A stretch of DNA of 64,000 nt from Luzula sylvatica. Lineage: Eukaryota; Streptophyta; Magnoliopsida; Poales; Juncaceae. The DNA is taken from contig OX326958.1 of NCBI GenBank assembly GCA_946800325.1, forward strand, positions 1,684,001 through 1,748,000, in the 5' to 3' direction. A program made the translations under genes and the position numbers. This document shows positions 50,672 to 64,000 of the stretch, piece after piece. Positions within the stretch are counted from its first letter, which is position 1. Every line of letters begins with the position of its first letter. Below the pieces are notes generated by a model that saw nothing but the letters and a program-made list of their open reading frames with translations, ran no database searches and was not told where the DNA came from.

Positions 50672-53600
50672 TAAGAAAGTTTGTTTTTCGATTCAAAACA
50701 AGATTTTAACGCTTTGAGGAGTTCAAATGACGTGTTTTTAGATCATTTGTATCGTATCTTTTACTACATAACTTTTCACCAAATTTCACAAACACTGAGA
50801 AAGTTTGTTTTTCGATTCTTAACAAGATTTTAACGCTTTGAGGAGTTCAAATAATGTGTTTTTAGATCATTTGTATCGTATCTTTTACTACATAACTTTT
50901 CAACAAATTTCACAAACACTAAGAAAGTTTGTTTTCGATTCAAAACAAGATTTTAACGCTTTGAGGAGTTCAAATAACGTGTTTTTAGATCGTTTGTATC
51001 GTATCTTTCGCTACATAACTTTTCACCAAATTTCACAAACACTAAGAAAGTTTGTTTTTCGATTCAAAACAAGATTTTTACGCTTTGAGGAGTTCAAAAT
51101 AACGTGTTTTTAGATAATTTGTATCGTATCTTTTACTACATAACTTTTCACCAAATTTCACAAACACTAAGAAAGTTTGTTTTTCGATTCAAAACAAGAT
51201 TTTAACGCTTTGAGGAGTTCAAATAACGTGTTTTGAGATCATTTGTATCGTATCTTTTACTACATAACTTTTCACCAAATTTCACAAACACTAAGAAAGT
51301 TTGTTTTCCGATTCAAAACAAGATTTTAACGCTTTGAGGAGTTCAAATAACGTGTTTTTAGATCATTTGTATCGTATCTTTTACTACATAACTTTTCACC
51401 AAATTTCACATACACTAAGAAAGTTTGTTTTTCGATTCAAAACAAGATTTTAACGCTTTGAGGAGTTCAAATAACGCATTTTTAGATCATTTGTATCGTA
51501 TCTTTTACTACATAACTTTTCACCAAATTTCACAAACACTAAGAAAGTTTGTTTTTCGATTCAAAACAAGATTTTAACGCTTTGAGGAGTTCAAATAACG
51601 TGTTTTTAGATCATTTGTATCGTATCTATTACTACAAAACTTTTCACCAAATTTCACAAACACTAAGAAAGTTTGTTTTTCGATTCAAAACAAGATTTTA
51701 ACGCTTTGTGGAGTTCAAATAACGTGTTTTTAGATCGTTTGTATCGTATCTTTTACTACATAACTTTTCACCAAATTTCACAAACACTAAGAAAGTCTGT
51801 TTTTTGATTCAAAACAAGATTTTAACGCTTGGAGGAGTTCAAATAACGTGTTTTGAGATCATTTGTATCGTATCTTTTTCTACATAACTTTTCACCAAAT
51901 TTCACAAACACTAAGAAAGTTTGTTTTCCGATTCAAAACAAGATTTTAAGGGTTTGAAGAGTTCAAATAACGTGTTTTTAGATCATTTGTATCGTATCTT
52001 TTACTACATAACTTTTCACCAAATTTCACATACACTAAGAAAGTTTGTTTTTCGATTCAAAACAAGATTTTAACGCTTTGAGGAGTTCAAATAACGCATT
52101 TTTAGATCATTTGTATCGTATCTTTTACTACGTAATTTTTCCCCAAATTTCACAAACACTAAGAAAGTTTGTTTTTCGATTCAAAACAAGATTTTAACGC
52201 TTTGAGGAGTTCAAATGACGTGTTTTTAGATCATTTGTATCGTATCTTTTACTACATAATTTTTCACCAAATTTCACAAACACTGAGAAAGTTTGTTTTT
52301 CGATTCATAACAAGATTTTAACGCTTTGAGGAGTTCAAATAATGTGTTTTTAGATCATTTGTATCGTATCTTTTACTACATAACTTTTCAACAAATTTCA
52401 CAAACACTAAGAACGTTTGTTTTCGATTCAAAACAAGATTTTAACGCTTTGAGGAGTTCAAATAACGTGTTTTTAGATCGTTTGTATCGTATCTTTCGCT
52501 ACCTAACTTTTCACCAAATTTCACAAACACTAAGAAAGTTTGTTTTCCGATTCAAAACAAGATTTTAACGCTTTGAGGAGTTCAAATAACGTGTTTTTAG
52601 ATCATTTGTATCGTATCTTTTACTACATAACTTTTCACCAAATTTCACATACACTAAGAAAGTTTGTTTTTCGATTTAAAACAAGATTTTAACGCTTTGA
52701 GGAGTTCAAATAACGTGTTTTTAGATCGTTTGTATCGTATCTTTTGCTACATGACTTTTCACCAAATTTCACAAACACTAAGAAAGTTTGTTTTTCGATT
52801 CAAAACAAGATTTTAACGCTTTGAGGAGTTCAAATAACGTGTTTTTAGATCATTTGTATCGTATCTTTTACTACATTACTTTTCACCAAATTTCACAAAC
52901 ACTAAGAATGTTTGTTTTTCGATTCAAAACAAGATTTTAACGCTTTGAGGAGTTCAAATAACTTGTTTTTAGATCATTTGTATCGTATCTTTTACTACAT
53001 AACTTTTCACCAAATTTCACAAACACTAAGAATGTTTGTTTTTCGATTCAAAACAAGATTTTAACGCTTTGAGGAGTTGAAATAACGTGTTTTTAGATCG
53101 TTTGTATCGTATCTTTTGCTACATAACTTTTCACCAAATTTCACAAACACTAAGAAAGTTTGTTTTTCGATTCAAAACAAGATTTCAACGCTTTGAGGAG
53201 TTCCAATAACGTGTTTTTAGATCATTTGTATCGTATCTTTTACTACATAACTTTTCACCAAATTTCACAAACACTGAGAAAGTTTGTTTTTCAATTCAAA
53301 ACAAGATTTTAACGCTTTGAGGAGTTCAAATAACGCATTTTTAGATCATTTGTATCGTATCTTTTACTACATAACTTTTCACCAAATTTCACAAACACTA
53401 AGAAAATTTGTTTTTCGATTCAAAACAAGATTTTAACGCTTTGAGGAGTTCAAATAACGTGTTTTTAGATCATTTGTATCGTATCTTTTACTACATAACT
53501 TTTCACCAAATTTCACAAACACTAAGAAAGTTTGTTTTTCGATTCAAAACAAGATTTTAACGCTTTGTGGAGTTCAAATAACGTGTTTTTAGATCGTTTG

Positions 53601-56600
53601 TATCGTATCTTTTACTACATAACTTTTCACCAAATTTCACAAACATTAAGAAAGTCTGTTTTTCGATTCAAAACAAGATTTTAACGCTTTGAGGAGTTCA
53701 AATAACGTGTTTTGAGATCATTTGTATCGTATCTTTTACTACATAACTTTTCACCAAATTTCACAAACACTAAGAAAGTTTGTTTTCCGATTCAAAACAA
53801 GATTTTAACGCTTTGAGGGGTTCAAATAACGCGTTTTTAGATCATTTGTATCGTATCTTTTACTACATTACTTTTCACCAAATTTCACAAACACTAATAA
53901 AGTTGGTTTTTCGATTCAAAACAAGATTTTAACGCTTTGAGGAGTTCAAATAACACATTTTTAGATCATTTGTATCGTATCTTTTACTACGTAATTTTTC
54001 CCCAAATTTCACAAACACTAAGAAAGTTTGTTTTTCGATTCAAAACAAGATTTTAACGCTTTGAGGAGTTCAAATGACGTGTTTTTAGATCATTTGTATC
54101 GTATCTTTTACTACATAACTTTTCACCAAATTTCACAAACACTGAGAAAGTTTGTTTTTCGATTCATAACAAGATTTTAACGCTTTGAGGAGTTCAAATA
54201 ATGTGTTTTTAGATCATTTGTATCGTATCTTTTACTACATAACTTTTCAACAAATTTCACAAACACTAAGAACGTTTGTTTTCGATTCAAAACAAGATTT
54301 TAACGCTTTGAGGAGTTCAAATAACGTGTTTTTAGATCGTTTGTATCGTATCTTTCGCTACATAACTTTTCACCAAATTTCACAAACACTAAGAAAGTTT
54401 GTTTTCCGATTCAAAACAAGATTTTAACGCTTTGAGGAGTTCAAATAACGTGTTTTTAGATCATTTGTATCGTATCTTTTACTACATAACTTTTCACCAA
54501 ATTTCACATACACTAAGAAAGTTTGTTTTTCGATTTAAAACAAGATTTTAACGCTTTGAGGAGTTCAAATAACGTGTTTTTAGATCATTTGTATCGTATC
54601 TTTTGCTACATGACTTTTCACCAAATTTCACAAACACTAAGAAAGTTTGTTTTTCGATTCAAAACAAGATTTTAACGCTTTGAGGAGTTCAAATAACGTG
54701 TTTTTAGATCATTTGTATCGTATCTTTTACTACATAACTTTTCACCAAATATCACAAACACTAAGAAAGTTTGTTTTTCGATTCAAAACAAGATTTTAAC
54801 GCTTAGAGGAGTTCAAATAACTTGTTTTTATATCATTTGTATCGTATCTTTTACTACATAACTTTTCACCAAATTTCACATACACTAAGAAATATTGTTT
54901 TTTGATTGAAAACAAGATTTTAACGCTTTGATGAGTTCAAATAACGTGTTTTTAGATCATTTGTATCGTATCTTTTACTACATAACTTTTCACCAAATTT
55001 CACAAACACTAAAAAAGTTTGTTTTTCGATTCAAAACAAGATTTCAACGCTTTGAGGAGTTCCAATAACGTGTTTTTAGATCATTTGTATCGTATCTTTT
55101 ACTACATAACTTTTCACCAAATTTCACAAACACTGAGAAAGTTTGTTTTTCGATTCAAAACAAGATTTTAACGCTTTGAGGAGTTCAAATAACGTGTTTT
55201 TAGATCATTTGTATCGTATCTTTTACTACATAACTTTTCACCAAATTTCACAAACACTAAGAAAGTTTGTTTTTCGATTCAAAACAAGATTTTAACGCTT
55301 TGAGGAGTTCAAATAACTTGGTTTCAGATCATTTGTATCGTATCTTTTACTACATAACTTTTCACCAAATTCTACAAACACTCAGTAAGTTTGTTTTTCT
55401 ATTCAAAACAAGTTTTTAACGCTTTGTGGAGTTCAAATAACGTGTTTTTAGATCGTTTGTATCGTATCTTTTACTACATAACTTTTCACCAAATTTCACA
55501 AACACTAAGAAAGTCTGTTTTTCGATTCAAAACAAGATTTCAACGCTTTGAGGAGTTCAAATAACGTGTTTTGAGATCATTTGTATCGTATCTTTTACTA
55601 CATAACTTTTCACCAAATTTCACAAACACTAAGAAAGTTTGTTTTCCGATTCAAAACAAGATTTTAACGCTTTGAGGGGTTCAAATAACGCGTTTTTAGA
55701 TCATTTGTATTGTATCTTTTACTACATTACTTTTCACCAAATTTCACAAACACTAATAAAGTTGGTTTTTCGATTCAAAACAAGATTTTAACGCTTTGAG
55801 GAGTTCAAATAACGCATTTTTAGATCATTTGTATCGTATCTTTTACTACGTAACTTTTCCCCAAATTTCACAACCACTAAGAAAGTTTGTTTTTCGATTC
55901 AAAACAAGATTTTAACGCATTGAGGAGTTCAAATGACGTGTTTTTAGATCATTTGTATCGTATCTTTTACTACATAACTTTTCACCAAATTTCACAAACA
56001 CTGAGAAAGTTTGTTTTTCGATTCATAACAAGATTTTAACGCTTTGAGAAGTTCAAATAACGTGTTTTTAGATCATTTGTATGGTATCTTTTACTACATA
56101 ACTTTTCACCAAATTTCACAAACACTAAGAAAGTTTGTTTTTCGATTCAAAACAAGATTTTAACGCTTAGAGGAGTTCAAATAACTTGTTTTTATATCAT
56201 TTGTATCGTATCTTTTACTACATAACTTTTCACCAAATTTCACATACACTAAAAAATATTGTTTTTTGATTCAAAACAAGATTTTAACGCTTTGAGGAGT
56301 TCAAATAACGTGTTTTTAGATCATTTGTATCGTATCTTTTACTACATAACTTTTCACAAAATTTCACAAACACTAAAAAAGTTTGTTTTTCCATTCAAAA
56401 CAAGATTTCAACGCTTTGAGGAGTTCCAATAACGTGTTTTTAGATCATTTGTATCGTATCTTTTACTACATAACTTTTCACCAAATTTCACAAACACTGA
56501 GAAAGTTTGTTTTTCGATTCAAAACAAGATTTTAACGCTTTGAGGAGTTGAAATAACGTGTTTTTAGATCATTTGTATCGTATCTTTTACTACATAACTT

Positions 56601-56604
56601 TTCA
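50104..56604 (+). repeat. Long-period satellite block, copy 2 (62-unit spacing)
   Basis: Second copy of the block above. The match ends at 56605, where CACCAAATT replaces the CAACAAATT found at 48920. Between the two copies lies the 991-bp duplication at 48.7-50.7 kb, which accounts for the difference between the 52-unit and 62-unit spacings together with adjoining units. Confidence 0.85.
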
Positions 56605-59030
56605 CCAAATTTCACAAACACTAAGAAAGTTTGTTTATCGATTCAAAACAAAATTTTAACGCTTTGTGGAGTTCCAATAACGTGTTTTTAGATCGTTTGT
56701 ATCGTATCTTTTACTACATAACTTTTCACCAAATTTCACAAACACTAAGAAAGTCTGTTTTTCGATTCAAAACAAGATTTTAACGCTTTGAGGAGTTCAA
56801 ATAACGTGTTTTGAGATCATTTGTATCGTATCTTTTACTACATAACTTTTCACCAAATTTCACAAACACTAAGAAAGTTTGTTTTCCGATTCAAAACAAG
56901 ATTTTAACGCTTTGAGGGGTTCAAATAACGCGTTTTTAGATCATTTGTATCGTATCTTTTACTACATTACTTTTCACCAAATTTCACAAACACTAATAAT
57001 GTTGGTTTTTCGATTCAAAACAAGATTTTAATGCTTTGAGGAGTTCAAATAACGCATTTTTAGATCATTTGTATCGTATCTTTTACTACGTAACTTTTCC
57101 CCAAATTTCACAAACACTAAGAAAGTTTGTTTTTCGATTCAAAACAAGATTTTAACGCTTTGAGGAGTTCAAATGACGTGTTTTTAGATCATTTGTATCG
57201 TATCTTTTACTACATAACTTTTCACCAAATTTCACAAACACTGAGAAAGTTTGTTTTTCGATTCTTAACAAGATTTTAACGCTTTGAGGAGTTCAAATAA
57301 TGTGTTTTTAGATCATTTGTATCGTATCTTTTACTACATAACTTTTCAACAAATTTCACAAACACTAAGAAAGTTTGTTTTCGATTCAAAACAAGATTTT
57401 AACGCTTTGAGGAGTTCAAATAACGTGTTTTTAGATCGTTTGTATCGTATCTTTCGCTACATAACTTTTCACCAAATTTCACATACACTAAGAAAGTTTG
57501 TTTTTCGATTCAAAACAAGATTTTTACGCTTTGAGGAGTTCAAATAACGTGTTTTTAGATAATTTGTATCGTATCTTTTACTACATAACTTTTCACCAAA
57601 TTTCACAAACACTAAGAAAGTTTGTTTTTCGATTCAAAACAAGATTTTAACGCTTTGAGGAGTTCAAATAACGTGTTTTGAGATCATTTGTATCGTATCT
57701 TTTACTACATAACTTTTCACCAAATTTCACAAACACTAAGAAAGTTTGTTTTCCGATTCAAAACAAGATTTTAACGCTTTGAGGAGTTCAAATAACGTGT
57801 TTTTAGATCATTTGTATCGTATCTTTTACTACATAACTTTTCACCAAATTTCACATACACTAAGAAAGTTTGTTTTTCGATTCAAAACAAGATTTTAACG
57901 CTTTGAGGAGTTCAAATAACGCATTTTTAGATCATTTGTATCGTATCTTTTACTACATAACTTTTCACCAAATTTCACAAACACTAAGAAAGTTTGTTTT
58001 TCGATTCAAAACAAGATTTTAACGCTTTGAGGAGTTCAAATAACGTGTTTTTAGATCATTTGTATCGTATCTATTACTACAAAACTTTTCACCAAATTTC
58101 ACAAACACTAAGAAAGTTTGTTTTTCGATTCAAAACAAGATTTTAACGCTTTGTGGAGTTCAAATAACGTGTTTTTAGATCGTTTGTATCGTATCTTTTA
58201 CTACATAACTTTTCACCAAATTTCACAAACACTAAGAAAGTCTGTTTTTCGATTCAAAACAAGATTTTAACGCTTGGAGGAGTTAAAATAACGTGTTTTG
58301 AGATCATTTGTATCGTATCTTTTTCTACATAACTTTTCACCAAATTTCACAAACACTAAGAAAGTTTGTTTTCCGATTCAAAACAAGATTTTAACGGTTT
58401 GAAGAGTTCAAATAACGTGTTTTTAGATCATTTGTATCGTATCTTTTACTACATAACTTTTCACCAAATTTCACATACACTAAGAAAGTTTGTTTTTCGA
58501 TTCAAAACAAGATTTTAACGCTTTGAGGAGTTCAAATAACGCATTTTTAGATCATTTGTATCGTATCTTTTACTACATAACTTTTCACCAAATTTCACAA
58601 ACACTAAGAAAGTTTGTTTTTCGATTCAAAACAAGATTTTAACGCTTTGAGGAGTTCAAATAACACATTTTTAGATCATTTGTATCGTATCTTTTACTAC
58701 GTAATTTTTCCCCAAATTTCACAAACACTAAGAAAGTTTGTTTTTCGATTCAAAACAAGATTTTAACGCTTTGAGGAGTTCAAATGACGTGTTTTTAGAT
58801 CATTTGTATCGTATCTTTTACTACATAACTTTTCACCAAATTTCACAAACACTGAGAAAGTTTGTTTTTCGAATCATAACAAGATTTTAACGCTTTGAGG
58901 AGTTCAAATAATGTGTTTTTAGATCATTTGTATCGTATCTTTTACTACATAACTTTTCAACAAATTTCACAAACACTAAGAACGTTTGTTTTCGATTCAA
59001 AACAAGATTTTAACGCTTTGAGGAGTTCAA
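56057..59030 (+). repeat. 2,974-bp tandem duplication, copy 1 (24 units)
   Basis: Private variants recur at exactly 2,974 bp: ATGGTATC at 56081 and 59055, the AATG units at 57284 and 60258 and at 58895 and 61869, AATAATGTTGG near 56995 and 59969, and GGAGGAGTTAAAATAACG near 58275 and 61249. The length equals 24 monomers less two bases. Edges are approximate. Confidence 0.87.
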
Positions 59031-62004
59031 ATAACGTGTTTTTAGATCATTTGTATGGTATCTTTTACTACATAACTTTTCACCAAATTTCACAAACACT
59101 AAGAAAGTTTGTTTTTCGATTCAAAACAAGATTTTAACGCTTAGAGGAGTTCAAATAACTTGTTTTTATATCATTTGTATCGTATCTTTTACTACATAAC
59201 TTTTCACCAAATTTCACATACACTAAAAAATATTGTTTTTTGATTCAAAACAAGATTTTAACGCTTTGAGGAGTTCAAATAACGTGTTTTTAGATCATTT
59301 GTATCGTATCTTTTACTACATAACTTTTCACAAAATTTCACAAACACTAAAAAAGTTTGTTTTTCCATTCAAAACAAGATTTCAACGCTTTGAGGAGTTC
59401 CAATAACGTGTTTTTAGATCATTTGTATCGTATCTTTTACTACATAACTTTTCACCAAATTTCACAAACACTGAGAAAGTTTGTTTTTCGATTCAAAACA
59501 AGATTTTAACGCTCTGAGGAGTTGAAATAACGTGTTTTTAGATCATTTGTATCGTATCTTTTACTACATAACTTTTCACCAAATTTCACAAACACTAAGA
59601 AAGTTTGTTTATCGATTCAAAACAAAATTTTAACGCTTTGTGGAGTTCCAATAACGTGTTTTTAGATCGTTTGTATCGTATCTTTTACTACATAACTTTT
59701 CACCAAATTTCACAAACACTAAGAAAGTCTGTTTTTCGATTCAAAACAAGATTTTAACGCTTTGAGGAGTTCAAATAACGTGTTTTGAGATCATTTGTAT
59801 CGTATCTTTTACTACATAACTTTTCACCAAATTTCACAAACACTAAGAAAGTTTGTTTTCCGATTCAAAACAAGATTTTAACGCTTTGAGGGGTTCAAAT
59901 AACGCGTTTTTAGATCATTTGTATCGTATCTTTTACTACATTACTTTTCACCAAATTTCACAAACACTAATAATGTTGGTTTTTCGATTCAAAACAAGAT
60001 TTTAATGCTTTGAGGAGTTCAAATAACGCATTTTTAGATCATTTGTATCGTATCTTTTACTACGTAACTTTTCCCCAAATTTCACAAACACTAAGAAAGT
60101 TTGTTTTTCGATTCAAAACAAGATTTTAACGCTTTGAGGAGTTCAAATGACGTGTTTTTAGATCATTTGTATCGTATCTTTTACTACATAACTTTTCACC
60201 AAATTTCACAAACACTGAGAAAGTTTGTTTTTCGATTCTTAACAAGATTTTAACGCTTTGAGGAGTTCAAATAATGTGTTTTTAGATCATTTGTATCGTA
60301 TCTTTTACTACATAACTTTTCAACAAATTTCACAAACACTAAGAAAGTTTGTTTTCGATTCAAAACAAGATTTTAACGCTTTGAGGAGTTCAAATAACGT
60401 GTTTTTAGATCGTTTGTATCGTATCTTTCGCTACATAACTTTTCACCAAATTTCACATACACTAAGAAAGTTTGTTTTTCGATTCAAAACAAGATTTTTA
60501 CGCTTTGAGGAGTTCAAATAACGTGTTTTTAGATAATTTGTATCGTATCTTTTACTACATAACTTTTCACCAAATTTCACAAACACTAAGAAAGTTTGTT
60601 TTTCGATTCAAAACAAGATTTTAACGCTTTGAGGAGTTCAAATAACGTGTTTTGAGATCATTTGTATCGTATCTTTTACTACATAACTTTTCACCAAATT
60701 TCACAAACACTAAGAAAGTTTGTTTTCCGATTCAAAACAAGATTTTAACGCTTTGAGGAGTTCAAATAACGTGTTTTTAGATCATTTGTATCGTATCTTT
60801 TACTACATAACTTTTCACCAAATTTCACATACACTAAGAAAGTTTGTTTTTCGATTCAAAACAAGATTTTAACGCTTTGAGGAGTTCAAATAACGCATTT
60901 TTAGATCATTTGTATCGTATCTTTTACTACATAACTTTTCACCAAATTTCACAAACACTAAGAAAGTTTGTTTTTCGATTCAAAACAAGATTTTAACGCT
61001 TTGAGGAGTTCAAATAACGTGTTTTTAGATCATTTGTATCGTATCTATTACTACAAAACTTTTCACCAAATTTCACAAACACTAAGAAAGTTTGTTTTTC
61101 GATTCAAAACAAGATTTTAACGCTTTGTGGAGTTCAAATAACGTGTTTTTAGATCGTTTGTATCGTATCTTTTACTACATAACTTTTCACCAAATTTCAC
61201 AAACACTAAGAAAGTCTGTTTTTCGATTCAAAACAAGATTTTAACGCTTGGAGGAGTTAAAATAACGTGTTTTGAGATCATTTGTATCGTATCTTTTTCT
61301 ACATAACTTTTCACCAAATTTCACAAACACTAAGAAAGTTTGTTTTCCGATTCAAAACAAGATTTTAACGGTTTGAAGAGTTCAAATAACGTGTTTTTAG
61401 ATCATTTGTATCGTATCTTTTACTACATAACTTTTCACCAAATTTCACATACACTAAGAAAGTTTGTTTTTCGATTCAAAACAAGATTTTAACGCTTTGA
61501 GGAGTTCAAATAACGCATTTTTAGATCATTTGTATCGTATCTTTTACTACATAACTTTTCACCAAATTTCACAAACACTAAGAAAGTTTGTTTTTCGATT
61601 CAAAACAAGATTTTAACGCTTTGAGGAGTTCAAATAACACATTTTTAGATCATTTGTATCGTATCTTTTACTACGTAATTTTTCCCCAAATTTCACAAAC
61701 ACTAAGAAAGTTTGTTTTTCGATTCAAAACAAGATTTTAACGCTTTGAGGAGTTCAAATGACGTGTTTTTAGATCATTTGTATCGTATCTTTTACTACAT
61801 AACTTTTCACCAAATTTCACAAACACTGAGAAAGTTTGTTTTTCGAATCATAACAAGATTTTAACGCTTTGAGGAGTTCAAATAATGTGTTTTTAGATCA
61901 TTTGTATCGTATCTTTTACTACATAACTTTTCAACAAATTTCACAAACACTAAGAACGTTTGTTTTCGATTCAAAACAAGATTTTAACGCTTTGAGGAGT
62001 TCAA
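59031..62004 (+). repeat. 2,974-bp tandem duplication, copy 2 (24 units)
   Basis: Near-identical second copy. After about 62004 the array moves to units with CGATTTAAAAC and CTACATGAC, as at 45.0, 46.85 and 52.7 kb, and then to the 85-bp-containing family at 63614. Confidence 0.87.
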
Positions 62005-64000
62005 ATAACGTGTTTTTAGATCATTTGTATCGTATCTTTTACTACATAACTTTTCACCAAATTTCACATACACTAAGAAAGTTTGTTTTTCGATTTAAAA
62101 CAAGATTTTAACGCTTTGAGGAGTTCAAATAACGTGTTTTTAGATCGTTTGTATCGTATCTTTTGCTACATGACTTTTCACCAAATTTCACAAACACTAA
62201 GAAAGTTTGTTTTTCGATTCAAAACAAGATTTTAACGCTTTGAGGAGTTCAAATAACGTGTTTTTAGATCATTTGTATCGTATCTTTTACTACATTACTT
62301 TTCACCAAATTTCACAAACACTAAGAATGTTTGTTTTTAGATTCAAAACAAGATTTTAACGCTTTGAGGAGTTCAAATAACTTGTTTTTAGATCATTTGT
62401 ATCGTATCTTTTACTACATAACTTTTCACCAAATTTCACAAACACTAAGAATGTTTGTTTTTCGATTCAAAACAAGATTTTAACGCTTTGAGGAGTTGAA
62501 ATAACGTGTTTTTAGATCGTTTGTATCGTATCTTTTGCTACATAACTTTTCACCAAATTTCACAAACACTAAGAAAGTTTGTTTTTCGATTCAAAACAAG
62601 ATTTCAACGCTTTGAGGAGTTCCAATAATGTGTTTTTAGATCATTTGTATCGTATCTTTTACTACATAACTTTTCACCAAATTTCACAAACACTGAGAAA
62701 GTTTGTTTTTCAATTCAAAACAAGATTTTAACGCTTTGAGGAGTTCAAATAACGCATTTTTAGATCATTTGTATCGTATCTTTTACTACATAACTTTTCA
62801 CCAAATTTCACAAACACTAAGAAAATTTGTTTTTCGATTCAAAACAAGATTTTAACGCTTTGAGGAGTTCAAATAACGTGTTTTTAGATCATTTGTATCG
62901 TATCTTTTACTACATAACTTTTCACCAAATTTCACAAACACTAAGAAAGTTTGTTTTTCGATTCAAAACAAGATTTTAACGCTTTGAGGAGTTCGAATAA
63001 CGCATTTTTATATCATTTGTATCGTATCTTTTACTACATAACTTTTCACCAAATTTCACAAACACTAAGAAAGTTTGTTTTTCGATTCAAAACAAGATTT
63101 TAACGCTTTGAGGAGTTCAAATAACGTGTTTTTAGATCATTTGTATCGTATCTTTTACTACATTACTTTTCACCAAATTTCACAAACACTAAGAATGTTT
63201 GTTTTTCGATTCAAAACAAGATTTTAACGCTTTGAGGAGTTCAAATAACTTGTTTTTAGATCATTTGTATCGTATCTTTTACTACATAACTTTTCACCAA
63301 ATTTCACAAACACTAAGAATGTTTGTTTTTCGATTCAAAACAAGATTTTAACGCTTTGAGGAGTTGAAATAACGTGTTTTTAGATCATTTGTATCGTATC
63401 TTTTACTACATAACTTTTCACCAAATTTCACAAACACTAAGAAAGTTTGTTTTTCGATTCAAAACAAGATTTCAACGCTTTGAGGAGTTCCAATAACGTG
63501 TTTTTAGATCATTTGTATCGTATCTTTTACTACATAACTTTTCACCAAATTTCACAAACACTGAGAAAGTTTGTTTTTCGATCCAAAACAAGATTTTAAC
63601 GCTTTGAGGAGTTCAAATAACGCTTTTCACCAAATTTCACAAACACTAAGAAAGTTTATTTTTCGATTCAAAACAAGATTTTAACGCTTTGAGGAGTTCA
63701 AATAACGTGTTTTTAGATCATTTGTATCGTATCTTTTACAACATAACTTTTCACCAAATTTCACAAACACTAAGAAAGTTTGTTTTTCGATTCAAAACAA
63801 GATTTTAACGCTTTGAGGAGTTCGAATAACGCATTTTTAGATCATTTGTATCGTATCTTTTACAACATAACTTTTCACCAAATTTCACAAACACTAAGAA
63901 AGTTTGTTTTTCGATTCAAAACAAGATTTTAACGCTTTGAGGTGTTCAAATAACGTGTTTTTAGATCACTTGTATCGTATCTTTTACTACATAACTTTAC

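Larger units (their letters stand above)
25626..64000 (+). repeat. 124-bp tandem satellite array, right arm
   Basis: Same monomer, orientation and phase as the left arm, about 312 units. The first bases (ACTACATAAC) continue the monomer interrupted at 19158, so both arms were one array before the insertion. From about 25.6 to 37.4 kb the units carry the 85-bp deletion class. From about 37.5 to 62 kb they do not, and longer-period duplications dominate. From about 63.0 kb the deletion-containing family returns. No gene, RNA or other element is visible in these 38 kb, and the array continues past the window end. Confidence 0.98.

Overview
This window is one long AT-rich satellite DNA array from a plant nuclear genome, interrupted by a single, very young LTR retrotransposon. 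The basic satellite monomer is 124 bp, about 28% G+C by hand count of the common form. All copies are head to tail in one orientation, about 157 units on the left (1-19158) and about 312 on the right (25626-64000). The array runs off both ends of the window. No host protein gene, rRNA, tRNA, CRISPR array or bacterial-type signal is visible. The host species cannot be named from this sequence. A flowering plant is suggested by the retroelement, which has an Athila/Tat-like Ty3/gypsy layout: a tRNA-Asp-type primer site, long LTRs and a G-rich polypurine tract of the form AAGTATGGGGG.

The satellite is not a uniform tandem array. Its monomers fall into recognisable sequence classes that recur in a fixed order, giving higher-order repeats. 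Two tandem 4,593-bp copies (38 units) occupy about 4.8-14.0 kb. A 3,641-bp repeat (30 units) occupies 28.9-37.4 kb. Blocks repeated at 6,445 bp (52 units) and 7,684 bp (62 units) fill about 39-57 kb. Tandem duplications of 991 bp (8 units) and 2,974 bp (24 units) lie at 48.7-50.7 kb and about 56-62 kb. A deleted 85-bp monomer appears 17 times but is absent between 37.1 and 63.6 kb, which separates two sub-families of the array. The many short open frames of about 74-91 codons are by-products of one-base-shorter 123-bp units and are not genes.

The retrotransposon (19159-25625, + strand, 6,467 bp) has a 5-bp target duplication (ACTAC). Its two 1,595-bp LTRs showed no difference when read side by side. 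The internal region is only 3,277 bp. It holds a 367-codon open frame of unrecognised product, two adjacent DNA/RNA hairpins, a short open frame carrying only the end of a Ty3/gypsy integrase, and a non-coding AT-rich stretch with two long poly(A) runs. Protease, reverse transcriptase, RNase H and the integrase catalytic core are missing, so the element must have been mobilised in trans. Each LTR carries 12 copies of a 14-bp palindrome-like motif (TCCGTTNNAACGGA). They are spaced by 20-23 or 50-52 bp, i.e. about two or five helical turns, and contain MYB-type cores. This is the most unusual signal in the window.

Taken together, a locally homogenised higher-order satellite invaded by a young Athila-like element resembles the centromeric or pericentromeric satellite arrays of plants. 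That is an inference; the sequence alone does not show centromere function.
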